The translations under genes were made by a program, and so were the position numbers. A DNA stretch of 64,000 nt from Fischerella sp. CENA71. GTDB lineage: Bacteria; Cyanobacteriota; Cyanobacteriia; Cyanobacteriales; Nostocaceae. This document shows positions 45,858-55,700 of this stretch, piece by piece; position 1 is the first letter of the stretch, and each line of letters begins with the position of its first letter. The stretch is taken from assembly GCA_024239075.1 (NCBI GenBank), contig JANBVI010000030.1:62001-126000 (forward strand), in the 5' to 3' direction. Under the pieces are notes generated by a model. That model had not been told where the DNA came from and ran no database searches. It saw only the letters and a list, made by a program, of their open reading frames with translations.

Positions 45858-47588
45858 ATGAACAACCAACAAAGAACCCAAATTTCGCAAGTTGTAGTGA
45901 CAGCACAACAGATGCGCGATATCGAAGCGCGTATCTTTGCAGCAGGAATGCCTGTAGCCGCTTTAATGGAAAAGGTTGCAGGACTGATTGTGCATCGGAT
46001 TGAGGTACTTTATTTTTCTGAAGATGCGAAGGAAGAGGACAGGTGGACATGCGGACGCGGGGACAAGGGGACAAGGGGACGCGGGGACACGGGGAATAAA
46101 GATGAAATACTCTCCGCGTCACCGCGTCTTCCAGTCACCGCGTCTTCAGAAACCGCGTCACCCCGTCTCCCTTGCTCTGTGTCTCCACACAAAGTCGGAA
46201 TTCTCGTCGGCCCTGGTCATAATGGTGGGGATGCTTTGGTTGTTGCCCGTGAACTGCATTTTCGCGGTTATGCTGTCTGTATCTACAGTCCTTTTGGCAA
46301 ACTTAAGGAATTAACTGCACAGCATTTACAGTATGCTCAGAGTTTAGGTATTCCCTGTTATCAATCAATTGAGGAGTTGCCAGAGTGCGATTTGTTGGTT
46401 GATGGATTGTTTGGATTTGGGTTAGAAAGAGAACTCAAAGACCCTGTTGCTAGTGCTATTAATCAGTTAAATCAAAAGTCTGTAAATCAAAAGTCTGTGC
46501 CAATTATTAGTATCGATATACCTTCTGGGTTACATACAGATACTGGTGAAGTATTAGGAACTGCTGTCCGTGCTACCCATACTTTATGTTTAGGTTTGTG
46601 GAAATTGGGTTTATTGCAAGACCAAGCTTTAGAATATGTCGGTCAGGCTGAATTAATTGATTTTGATATACCTTTAGCAGATGTGGAAGCTGTACTGGCA
46701 GATGCACCCCGAATTACACGCATTACCGAAGCTACTGCGTTATCTACTTTACCTCTACCGCGTCCTGCTGTCACCCATAAGTACAAAGAAGGACATTTAT
46801 TGTTAATTTGCGGTTCACGTCGCTATGCTGGAGGCGCGATTTTAACTGGCTTAGGGGCAAGAGCTAGTGGGGTTGGTATGTTATCAATTGCTGTACCTGA
46901 ATCTCTCAAGCCGATTATGGTCAGTCATTTGCCAGAAGCACTAATTGTCGGTTGTCCAGAGACAGAAACAGGCGCGATCGCTCAATTACAATTACCAGAA
47001 AACACAGACTTGAATTCTTTTCATGCGATCGCTTGTGGTCCCGGTCTAACCAAAGATGCTAGCCCAATTTTACAGCAAGTATTAGAAAGCACAAATCCTT
47101 TGGTTCTTGATGCCGATGGTTTAAACATTTTGGCAGAAATGAAAGCCATCCCTACGTTACAAAAACGACAATCACTCACAGTACTTACACCCCATGCAGG
47201 TGAATTTCAACGCTTATTTCCCGACTTACCAGATGCCAAGCAAGACAGAATCAAAGCAGTACGGGAGGCAGCAGCCCAAAGTGGGGCAGTAGTATTATTA
47301 AAAGGAGCTAGAACAGCGATCGCAAACCGCCAAGGTGCAGTGTGGATTGTTCCCGAAAGTACTCCAGCTTTAGCGCGGGGTGGTAGTGGTGACGTGTTAA
47401 CTGGGTTAATGGGTGGATTAATTGCCCAAGCCGTTACACATCAAATACCTGCTGAAGATATGGTATCTACTGCTGCTTGGTGGCACGCTCAAGCCGGAAT
47501 TTTGACAGCCCAAGAACGAACAGAATTAGGAGTCGATGCGTTTACATTGACGCATTATTTACTGAAATTTTTAAGTATTTATAGCTAA
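45858..47588 (+). CDS. nnr: Bifunctional NAD(P)HX epimerase/dehydratase (NnrE-NnrD)
   Basis: 576 aa fusion that repairs hydrated NAD(P)H. The N-terminal YjeF_N epimerase has MRDIEARIFAAGMPVAALME, VGILVGPGHNGGDALVVAREL and LVDGLFGFGL. The C-terminal ADP-dependent dehydratase has HKYKEGHLLLICGSRRYAGG, ACGPGLTKD, VLTPHAGEFQRL and the catalytic RGGSGDVLTGLMGG. Residues about 55-110 are an abnormal low-complexity insert (GRGDKGTRGRGDTGNKDEI ... ASPRLPVTASSE) produced by a GC-rich dispersed repeat; it lies between the first helix region and the NAD-binding strand, so the enzyme may tolerate it. Confidence 0.94.
   Translation: MNNQQRTQISQVVVTAQQMRDIEARIFAAGMPVAALMEKVAGLIVHRIEVLYFSEDAKEEDRWTCGRGDKGTRGRGDTGNKDEILSASPRLPVTASSETASPRLPCSVSPHKVGILVGPGHNGGDALVVARELHFRGYAVCIYSPFGKLKELTAQHLQYAQSLGIPCYQSIEELPECDLLVDGLFGFGLERELKDPVASAINQLNQKSVNQKSVPIISIDIPSGLHTDTGEVLGTAVRATHTLCLGLWKLGLLQDQALEYVGQAELIDFDIPLADVEAVLADAPRITRITEATALSTLPLPRPAVTHKYKEGHLLLICGSRRYAGGAILTGLGARASGVGMLSIAVPESLKPIMVSHLPEALIVGCPETETGAIAQLQLPENTDLNSFHAIACGPGLTKDASPILQQVLESTNPLVLDADGLNILAEMKAIPTLQKRQSLTVLTPHAGEFQRLFPDLPDAKQDRIKAVREAAAQSGAVVLLKGARTAIANRQGAVWIVPESTPALARGGSGDVLTGLMGGLIAQAVTHQIPAEDMVSTAAWWHAQAGILTAQERTELGVDAFTLTHYLLKFLSIYS
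46025..46185 (+). repeat. GC-rich dispersed repeat inserted in frame in nnr
   Basis: G-rich units (GCGGGGACA, AGGGGACA) followed by TGAAATACTCTCCGCGTCAC and C-rich tail. It encodes DEILSASPRLPVTASSE and leaves the frame open. Same element, same frame, in three kinase genes at 49355-49520, 53940-54165 and 57850-57985. Confidence 0.85.
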
Positions 47589-47646
47589 ATACGGTTCAGT
47601 TTCAATATGGTTCGGTTAAGAATTTTTGTGATCATTTTGCGTATGT

Positions 47647-47671
47647 AGAGACGTTGCACTGCAACGTCTCT
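47647..47671. terminator. Perfect hairpin of the TGTAGAGA family after nnr
   Basis: A 12-bp perfect stem (AGAGACGTTGCA and complement) with a single central base, between the convergent nnr and 47699 genes. Likely doubles as a two-way terminator; one of three family members in the window. Confidence 0.6.
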
Positions 47672-47698
47672 GGTGGGTTTAAATATCAATGCTGTGGA

Positions 47699-48028
47699 CT
47701 ATCTTTGAAAAATGGGGGCGTTAGTGTTGCGTCTGTGAAACAAAATTGACCCTACATTACAAACCAAACAAGTAAAAGCTAGCCACAATAAAACGTAAGT
47801 AGGAATCATGACTATGCCTATCATAAACCAAGTATAAACATGCAATATCATCACAACACCAAACATGCAGGCTAATATTGCTGATTGCCAAACTTGATAA
47901 GATGGACGACGGAGTGCAGCAAAAATCATCGTCAACAGCGTGGTAAGTAAGTTTGCTGGCACGAGAAATGCACAAATACTAACGCAGTTGGTGCGGGAAA
48001 ACTCCGCTAGGCTGTTGAAATCGAGCAT
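47699..48028 (-). CDS. Small membrane protein, unknown function
   Basis: 109 aa with three hydrophobic segments (ICAFLVPANLLTTLLTMIFA; AILACMFGVVMILHVYTWF; IVMIPTYVLLWLAFTCLV) and a short basic tail. No family recognised. The start ATG 48028 gives MLDFNSLAEFS. Leftward, separate from the chemosensory cluster by a repeat-filled gap. Confidence 0.65.
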   Translation of the reverse strand: MLDFNSLAEFSRTNCVSICAFLVPANLLTTLLTMIFAALRRPSYQVWQSAILACMFGVVMILHVYTWFMIGIVMIPTYVLLWLAFTCLVCNVGSILFHRRNTNAPIFQR

Positions 48029-48145
48029 TAATCTTTAACGGTAATGTCAATTTAGTATAAGACACTTAATCAGGCAATTAAATAACGAAATATAAATATG
48101 AGCATTACTCAATTTAATATTATGAAAAATTTACATATTTCTCAG

Positions 48146-48296
48146 TAGTCATTAGGCATTAGTCATTAGGCATTAGGCATTAGTGTTTATTCTCTCCCTT
48201 GTCTGCCTTTTCCCCATTACCCCTTATTTCCAGAGGGGGCCCCACCTGCCCCTTATCCCCAAAGGGGACCCTTACCTTCCCCAATCCCTGATCCCC
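48146..48296. repeat. STRR heptamers plus inverted copy of the 42097 repeat
   Basis: 48146-48180 has five heptamers of the TAGGCAT/TAGTCAT type. 48230-48296 is a near-perfect reverse complement of 42097-42163. The repeats lie immediately downstream of the last gene of the signalling cluster. Confidence 0.85.
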
Positions 48297-48305
48297 GATG
48301 CCCAA

Positions 48306-50720
48306 TCAACTTCGCGTCCTTAATCTTTGCATTAATTTTACTACTGAGTTAATTAATTGATTTGGTTCAACTGGCTTGGTGACATACATGTGAAAACCTG
48401 CATCTAGGGCTTGCTGGCAATCTTGTGATCTAGCGTAAGCCGTTAATGCGATCGCGGGTAAATTTCCTCCTTGTTCTGGTTGCATCTTTCGGACTTTACG
48501 GATTAAAGTGTAGCCATCTTCTTCTGGCATACTGATATCACTAATCAATACATCCGGTAGGGATTTTGCGATCGCTAAAAGTGCCAATTGTACCGAAACG
48601 ACTGCCGTGACTTCAGCTCCAGCATCTTGCAATACAGTGGTTACATATTCTCTTGTATCAGTATCGTCATCTACTACTAGCACCTGCAAACCACTTAAGG
48701 ATGATTCTGCAATCAAATTAGAAGGCGCTCTTTTGGTTCTTTGTTCAGTTTGTTTTAATTTCCATTTTGGAGGAACAACAGAAACTTTCTTGAAATTTTC
48801 TTCGGCTTTGGAAGTAGTAGCAAATTCTTGATTTACACATTCCTCAATCTGGGTATGATCATTGGCTTGTTCCTGTGTTTTCAATAGTGGCAACTTGACA
48901 GTAAATGTTGCTCCCTGTCCCACTCCTGGACTATCAGCCTGAACACTACCACCATGCATTTCTACTAAATAACGCACGATCGCCAGTCCCAATCCTAACC
49001 CACCATGGTTTCTAGTTATACTTCCATCTGCTTGACGGAAGCGATCAAAAACGTGAGGGAGAAATTCTGGACTAATACCAACACCTGTATCAGCGATCGT
49101 GATTTGGGCGTAATTAGCGGAAGAACTAGACAAGGACAAACTGTCTTCTTCTCCCCCCTGTCCCCCTTGTCCCCCTTGTCCCCCTTGTCCCCCCTGTCTT
49201 CCCTGTCCTCCTTGCGCTATTTCCAATGATCCATTTTCCTTGACAACTTCCAGGCGTAGTTCTACCCTGCCATCAGAAGAGGTAAATTTAATAGCATTGT
49301 TAAGCAAATTCCAGAGAATTTGTTGGAGGCGGTTAGGATCAGCTGAGACGAACACGGAAGACCCGGTTTCAGAAGATGCGGTGACTGGAATACGTGGTGA
49401 CGCGGAGAGTATTTCATCTGTATTCCCGGCGTCCTCGCGTCCTCGCGTCCCCGCGTCCTCTGTATTCCCCGCGTCCCGGCGTCTTCGCGTCCCGGCGTCT
49501 TCTGTTTGTGCGTCCTCTATTTCACCTAGTTCAACTACGTATTCAATTTGAATTTGTTTTGCTTCTGCCTCTAGACGTATGCTGTTTATAACTGTTGAAG
49601 TTAAGCTAACTAAGTTGACTGGACAGATATTCAGACTAAGCTTACCTCGCATAATCCGCGAGACATCTAGGATATCTTCTATAAGTTGAGCTTGCAAACT
49701 AGCATTGCGTTCAATGGTTTCTATTGCACGGACGATCGCTTCTTCATTTAATTTTCGCTGACGCAATAGTCTAGCCCAACCCAATATAGATGTTAAAGGT
49801 GTGCGGAGTTCATGAGAAAGAGTTGCTAAAAATTCATCTTTGAGGCGATTTGCTGTTTCAGCTTCTTGGCGTGCTGTTTGTTCGCGGATGAGTTTGATGT
49901 GTTCTTCTTCGGCTTTTTTGCGCTCTGTGATATCTTCGGATGTCCCTGTAAAACCAATCACTTTGGATTCTTCCGACAGCATTGGGGATGAGGACACATG
50001 AACCCAACGCTCAATTCCGTTTGGAGTGATGATGCGAAATTCATCTTTGTATTCTCTACCTTCAGCAGCAGCAGCATACCAATTTGCAACTACTGATTGT
50101 TGATCTTCGTGATGAATTGTGCTGATCCAGCCTTCATCTAAACTTTGCTGTGATGTCAAACCAAAGATAGCATGATAGCGGGGATTAGCATACGTGCATT
50201 TACCATGTTTATCAGTTACGAAAATACCTACGGGAGAACAAGCACTGAGAGAGCGAAACATTTCTTCGCGTTTTTTGAGTTCAGCATTCATTGCTGCTAG
50301 CTGTGTGGCTTGGCGCTTGACTTCGGCGGTTTTTTGGAACAAATCAATAAAGGCTGCTACCTTAGATTTCAATATTTCCGGTTCTATCGGCTTAAAAAGG
50401 TAATCTACTGCACCCAGAGAATATCCTTTAAAAACCATGTTGTCACTAGTGTTGAATGCCGTAACAAAGATGATCGGCGTGTGGCGCGATCGCTCTCGTT
50501 GTCGAATCAGGGCTGCTGTCTCGAACCCGTCCATATCTGGCATTTGCACATCCAACAAAATCACAGCAAAATCTTGGTTTAAAAGATTTCGCAGGGCTTC
50601 TGCGCCTGATGTAGCCCTTACCAAATTTTGGCCAAGGCTGTCCAAAATTGCCTCTAGGGCTAGCAAATTTTCTGGATGGTCATCTACCAACAGAACATTA
50701 ACTTTAGGCTCAAATGACAT
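48306..50720 (-). CDS. Hybrid histidine kinase: REC-PAS-HisKA-HATPase-REC
   Basis: 804 aa. REC1 (1-125) has DDHPENLLALEAIL, phospho-Asp in VILLDVQMPDMDG and Lys in YLFKP. A PAS domain (about 150-275; YANPRYHAIFGLTSQQ ... GFTGTSEDITER) precedes HisKA ([20 protein letters not shown], near 300) and HATPase (NLLNNAIKFT, DTGVGISPEF, GLGLAIVRYLVEMHGG). REC2 is near 675-797 (VLISDISMPEEDGY). Two low-complexity inserts interrupt the kinase core: one at about 400-455 from the GC-rich repeat, another GGQGGQGG tract at about 500-525. Last gene of the leftward cluster. Confidence 0.93.
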   Translation of the reverse strand: MSFEPKVNVLLVDDHPENLLALEAILDSLGQNLVRATSGAEALRNLLNQDFAVILLDVQMPDMDGFETAALIRQRERSRHTPIIFVTAFNTSDNMVFKGYSLGAVDYLFKPIEPEILKSKVAAFIDLFQKTAEVKRQATQLAAMNAELKKREEMFRSLSACSPVGIFVTDKHGKCTYANPRYHAIFGLTSQQSLDEGWISTIHHEDQQSVVANWYAAAAEGREYKDEFRIITPNGIERWVHVSSSPMLSEESKVIGFTGTSEDITERKKAEEEHIKLIREQTARQEAETANRLKDEFLATLSHELRTPLTSILGWARLLRQRKLNEEAIVRAIETIERNASLQAQLIEDILDVSRIMRGKLSLNICPVNLVSLTSTVINSIRLEAEAKQIQIEYVVELGEIEDAQTEDAGTRRRRDAGNTEDAGTRGREDAGNTDEILSASPRIPVTASSETGSSVFVSADPNRLQQILWNLLNNAIKFTSSDGRVELRLEVVKENGSLEIAQGGQGRQGGQGGQGGQGGQGGEEDSLSLSSSSANYAQITIADTGVGISPEFLPHVFDRFRQADGSITRNHGGLGLGLAIVRYLVEMHGGSVQADSPGVGQGATFTVKLPLLKTQEQANDHTQIEECVNQEFATTSKAEENFKKVSVVPPKWKLKQTEQRTKRAPSNLIAESSLSGLQVLVVDDDTDTREYVTTVLQDAGAEVTAVVSVQLALLAIAKSLPDVLISDISMPEEDGYTLIRKVRKMQPEQGGNLPAIALTAYARSQDCQQALDAGFHMYVTKPVEPNQLINSVVKLMQRLRTRS
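49137..49215 (-). repeat. GGQ-coding minisatellite inside kinase HATPase domain
   Basis: Tandem 9-bp-type CCCCCTTGT units (plus strand) give GGQ repeats in the protein. It lies before NYAQITIADTGVGIS, between conserved strands. Length in frame. Confidence 0.85.
49355..49520 (-). repeat. GC-rich dispersed repeat inserted in frame in hybrid kinase
   Basis: Encodes EDAGTRGREDAGNTDEILSA and SPRIPVTASSETG. Same core peptide and frame as the insert in nnr. It interrupts the HATPase N-terminal part, just before the conserved N-box. Confidence 0.85.
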
Positions 50721-50917
50721 TTCAAATATACACTTTTAGAAATAGAACAAGCCGTTTTGACGTTTTCCTTTTGACTGTGACGCTAAAGCTAGCTGAAATC
50801 ACACTATCTTAAGTTATAATTTTCGCTAACTCAAAAACAGAAATGGGTGATTTACGATTAAAACTACGAAATTTTAAGATTATTAGTATAGTATTTATAT
50901 TTTCTCTAAAAAATAAT

Positions 50918-51502
50918 TTACATATTGCAAATTTTTACTAAGAAAGTAGGAATCTCTAGTAATGATAAAACTTTATCTGCGACTCCGAGTGCGATCGCCG
51001 CAGCAGGCATAACTGAGCAATAAGCACTCTCAGGTTCTTCAACTATAGTAATTCCGCCCCGTGCTTGAATTTTCGCCAGTCCTTGAACACCATCTTGATT
51101 GGCTCCTGTTAACAGCACACCAATAAGTTTTTGATTATAAGCATCTGCCGCAGTTTCAAATAGTACATCAATTGATGGTCGTGCGTAAGTTACAGGAGCA
51201 TCGGTAGATAAAGAAAAATAAGGTCGAGAAACTGTTGTATATTTACCTTCGATCAGCAAATGATAATCTGCTGGAGCTAAATATACCCACCCAGATAGAA
51301 TATCTTCTTTATCTTCTGCCTCCTTGATAACTAAGTTAGTGTAACTTTGTAATAATGATCTTAATGTATCATCAGAAGACTTATGACGATGTTGAACAAC
51401 AGCTATTGGTATAGGGAAACTTCTTGGTAAACCAGACAAAATTACTTGTAAAGCTTCTAATCCACCCAAAGATGTACCAATCACTATGAGTTCGTATGTC
51501 AT
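50918..51502 (-). CDS. cheB: CheB-type methylesterase domain protein (no receiver)
   Basis: 194 aa consisting only of the CheB C-terminal esterase. Catalytic Ser in VIGTSLGGLEAL, His in VVQHRHKSSDD, and Asp in LTGANQDGVQGL form the triad; PADYHLLIEG and RPSIDVLFETAADAY are family markers. Without a receiver it is not controlled by CheA phosphorylation in the classical way. It follows cheR (about 155 nt) in the leftward cluster with three hybrid kinases, as in non-motility CheR/CheB-kinase systems. No MCP gene is nearby, so the substrate glutamates are unknown. Confidence 0.9.
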   Translation of the reverse strand: MTYELIVIGTSLGGLEALQVILSGLPRSFPIPIAVVQHRHKSSDDTLRSLLQSYTNLVIKEAEDKEDILSGWVYLAPADYHLLIEGKYTTVSRPYFSLSTDAPVTYARPSIDVLFETAADAYNQKLIGVLLTGANQDGVQGLAKIQARGGITIVEEPESAYCSVMPAAAIALGVADKVLSLLEIPTFLVKICNM

Positions 51503-51579
51503 AATTTTTCATTCGTTTTGTGTTTTAGTAATTAGTAGGGGCTAACAGTCGTTAGCCAGCAAAGTAGTTTATACCAAAA

Positions 51580-51649
51580 AACAAATAACAAATAACAAAT
51601 AACAAATAATAAATGACAAATGACAAATGACAAATGACAAATGACAAAT
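51580..51649. repeat. Heptanucleotide STRR array
   Basis: Ten head-to-tail 7-mers: four AACAAAT, one AATAAAT, five GACAAAT, in the gap between cheR and cheB. Typical STRR of filamentous cyanobacteria. Confidence 0.95.
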
Positions 51650-51657
51650 AATAAAAC

Positions 51658-52482
51658 CTAGCTTATTCTGCGGTAGATTTTTTCACTACTAACTAATTGC
51701 TCATATTCTTGTTCATGAGGTGTAAATTTAATAGATTCTTGACGTCCTAATCCTAAAACTCCAAATCTAATTAAACTTTCATAAAAAAGTTTATGAACTC
51801 GGTGCTGAAGATTTTTATTAAAGTAAATTAAGACATTGCGGCAAAAAATTATATGAAATTCATTAAAAGAATTATCAGTAGCTAAATTATGTAATGAAAA
51901 AACTATATTTTCTTTCAGTTCTGATGAAAAAATAGCATTTCCATAGGCGGCTGTATAGTACTCAGAAAAAGAGTTTTTGCCACCTGATTGTATATAATTA
52001 TGAGTATATTCTTTCATCATCGCTAAGGGGAAAATACCCGCTTTAGCTTTACGCAAAACTGTTTCATTAATGTCAGTGGCATATAAACGTGAACGGTGAT
52101 AAAGTCCTTCTTCTTTCAGCAAAATTGCCATAGAATATACTTCTTCACCAGTGGAACAACCAGCGTGCCAAATACGGATAAAAGGATAAGTTCTTAAGAG
52201 CGGAATTATTTTTTTTCTGATAGCCAAAAAAAAGCTAGGATCTCGGAACATTGCCGTAACATTGATTGAGAGATTTAATAATAATCTTTCGAGACATTCT
52301 GGCTTGTGAAGGACTTGCTCTTGTAGTCCAGAGATAGTAGTTAAACCTTCAAGTTTTACGGTATTCCAAATTCGCCGTTTCAGCGAAGCTAAGGCATAAT
52401 TTCTAAAGTCAAATCCATAATAACGATATATACCTTCTAATAATAATTGAAGTTCTACATCTTCTAGTTCTTCCCTCTCCAT
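51658..52482 (-). CDS. cheR: CheR-type protein-glutamate methyltransferase
   Basis: 274 aa. The N-terminal helical domain (LQLLLEGIYRYYGFDFRNYA, SLKRRI) and the SAM-binding domain with RIWHAGCSTGEEVYSMAILL and YATDINETVLRKAKAG, then FHIIFCRNVLIYFNKNLQ, are complete. It methylates acidic residues on sensor proteins using SAM. No TPR extension. Located between the 1252-aa hybrid kinase and cheB, it likely modifies these kinases or an unlinked receptor. Confidence 0.95.
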   Translation of the reverse strand: MEREELEDVELQLLLEGIYRYYGFDFRNYALASLKRRIWNTVKLEGLTTISGLQEQVLHKPECLERLLLNLSINVTAMFRDPSFFLAIRKKIIPLLRTYPFIRIWHAGCSTGEEVYSMAILLKEEGLYHRSRLYATDINETVLRKAKAGIFPLAMMKEYTHNYIQSGGKNSFSEYYTAAYGNAIFSSELKENIVFSLHNLATDNSFNEFHIIFCRNVLIYFNKNLQHRVHKLFYESLIRFGVLGLGRQESIKFTPHEQEYEQLVSSEKIYRRIS

Positions 52483-52726
52483 ATTGTTTTAGTTAATTAA
52501 ATAAAACCAATAAATATAATTAAGCCACTACAAATCAAGTTAAATAGTTGAACTCGTCATTTGTCATTTGTTATTTGTTTGTTGGTGGTTGATTTTTAGT
52601 TAGTGATTTGACCATTGACTATTGACTATAAATTTCACTTTATTATTTATAAACTGCAAGTATGAATTCCTGCATCTACCTACACATTTAAAATTAGAAC
52701 TCACACCTCTGTCTGAGGAAAGAATA

Positions 52727-55700
52727 CTATCGGTATAACCAAACACGCAACAGGGACAGCAACTGTTCAGTGTCAACAGGCTTGGTAATATAGTCGGATG
52801 CACCAGCTTCAATACATTTTTCGCGATCGCCTTGCATGGCTTTGGCAGTCAGGGCAATAATTGGTAGAGATTTGAATTTAGGATGAACGCGGATGCGTCG
52901 GGTAGTTTCGTAACCATCCATTTCAGGCATCATTATATCCATTAAGATAGCATTAATATCGGGGTTATTTTCTAAAACGGCAATACCATCACTACCATTT
53001 TCTGCATATAAAACTTGCATTTGATAACGCTCAAGCAGACTAGTTAAAGCAAAAATATTGCGAACATCGTCATCTATAATTAAAACTTTTTTGCCTGCTA
53101 GTAGAGTATCGGAAGTTTTTAATTGTTCGATGATTTGGCGTTTAGGTGCGGGTAAATTAGCTTGAATACGGTGCAAGAATAAAGCAGTTTCATCTAGAAG
53201 ACGTTCTGGCGATCGCACATCTTTGATAATTACTGTCTGTGCTATGCGTCGCAGTTGTGTATCTTCGCTTCTCGTTAATTCCCTCGCTGTATACACAATA
53301 ATCGGTAGTGCTTCACCCTTTGGTTGTTGTTTGATTTGTTCAATTAATTCAAAACCACTCATATCTGGTAGTCCTAAATCTAAGACTACGCAATCAAATT
53401 CTGTGTGTGCGATCGCAGATAATGCTTCACTACCAGTACTGACAGCAGTAGTTGCAACGTCACCGTTACCAATCAATGCTACAAGACTTTGACGTTGACT
53501 TTCATTATCTTCTACAATCAGCAAGTTTTTGACTGGCCGTTCCACAAAATTTTTAATTTTACTTAGTGCTTGATCTAGCGCTTGGCTGCTGATGGGTTTT
53601 TGCAAATAGGCGATCGCACCTTGTTGTAAACTGCGCTGTTTTCCTTCTTCGATAGTCATCACATGTACGGGAATGTGGCGAGTATTTGCATCATGTTTGA
53701 GTCGATCTAGTACCGTCCAACCATCGATTCCTGGTAAATGGATATCTAACAAAATTGCTGTCGGTTGATATTCCTGTGCTAAGGCTAAACCAGTATTGCC
53801 ACTGTAAGCAAGGATACCTTTAAAATCACATTGCCGTGCCATATCTAACAGAATACGGGCAAACTTGGTGTCATCTTCCACAATTAACAGTATGCGATCG
53901 CCTGGTTGAATGTTGTCTCTGTCGTCGATCACTAGAGAAGGGGGAGTGTGGGAAGTGGGGGAAGCAGACGCGGTGAGTGGAAGACGCGGGGACGCGGAGA
54001 GTATTTTATCTAAATTCCCCGTGTCCCCATGTCCCTGTGTCCCCGTGTCCCCATGTCCCCGTGTCCCCGTCTCCCCGTGTCCCCGTCTCCCCGTGTCCCC
54101 ATGTCCCCGTGTCCCCGTGTCACCGTGTCCCCGTCTCCCCGTCTCCCCATGTCCCTCTCTACTCATTTGAGGTAAATACAACGTAAACGTGCTACCTACA
54201 CCCGGTTGACTAACTAATTTAATTTCTCCACCAAACAGACGAGTAATTTCTCGACTGATGGACAAACCTAAGCCGGTACCACCAAATTTGCGACTAGTAG
54301 TACCATCTGCTTGTTGAAATGCTTCAAAAATGATTTTTTGTTTTTCGGGAGCAATACCAATACCTGTATCTTTGACTACAAAACCGATAACTGTTTCGGC
54401 TTGATTTAATATTTGGTGATCAATACTCCAACCCTGTTTGGCGACAAATATTTTTAAGCTAACTTCACCTTTTTCTGTAAATTTAAAAGCGTTAGCAAGT
54501 AGATTTGTGAGGATTTGTTGCAGCCGTTTGCCATCTGTATAAATTGTCGATGGTAATTCTGGATCTAATTCAATTGTAAAATTCAGTCCTTTGTCAATTG
54601 CCAATTGTCTAAAAGTGCGTTCTAATATTTCGCATAAGTCAATGAATGCGAACTGAAGCATATCAATAGACATTGTTCCTGATTCAATTTTAGCTAAGTC
54701 CAGAATGTCATTGATTAAAGACAACAAATCGTTGCCTGAAGAGTAAATTGTTTCGCTATATTCTATTTGCTTATGACTGAGATTGCCTTCTATGTTGTCT
54801 GCTAGAATTCTTGCTAGTATTAACAAGCTGTTAAGTGGTGTCCGCAATTCATGGGACATATTCGCCAGAAACTCAGACTTGTATTTAGAAGATAGTTCTA
54901 GTTGTTCGGCTTTTTCTTCTAATGAAATTCTGGCGTGTTCAATTTCGTTGTTTTTACGTTCTACTTCTTGATTTTTCTTAAATAATAATTCGGCTTTTTC
55001 TTCTAGTTCAGCATTAAGTTGTTGTAATTCTTCGTTCGATTCTTCTAATTCTTGTTGTTGCTTTACCAAGAGTTCTTCTGATGTTTTTAACTCTTGGGTT
55101 TGTTGTTCTAAACGTTGATTTTTATGTGTAAGTTCTTGTTGCTGAAGTTGTAATTTTTGTGTTAATTGTTGAGACTCTTCTAGAAGTTCTTGAGTACGAA
55201 TATCTGCATTAATAGCATTCAAGACGATACCAATAGTTTCACTGACTTGATCTAAAAAAGTCAGATGAATATCACTAAATGTTTGAAAAGAGGCTAATTC
55301 CATGACTGCAATTACCTGATTTTCAAACAATAGAGGCAATACAATAATATTTAATGGTTTAGCATCTCCTAATCCAGAACTAATACGGATATAGTCACTT
55401 GGTACATCTGTAAGTAAAATTTTTTGCTTTTCTAGGGCGCATTGTCCCACCAATCCTTCACCTAAGTGGAATCTATTTGATAGGCTTTTACGTTCTTGGT
55501 ATGCATAGCTACTTAGTAGCTTTAGCACAGGCTGATCATTTTCCCAGTCCATCAAGTAAAAAACACCCTGTTGTGCGCCTACCAGTGGTGCAAGTTCTGC
55601 AAGAATCATTCTCGCGACATTTTGTAAATTTCTTTGTCCTTGCAGCATCTGGCTAAATCTGGCAAGGTTAGACTTGAGCCAGTTTTGTTCATTATTTCTG

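Noticed and set aside
45778-46122. 114-aa minus-strand frame over the nnr start
   Set aside because: Antisense to a well-supported enzyme and composed partly of the GC-rich repeat.
53910-54186. Pro/Ser/Cys-rich plus-strand frames
   Set aside because: Antisense of the GC-rich repeat insert; composition is purely repeat-driven.
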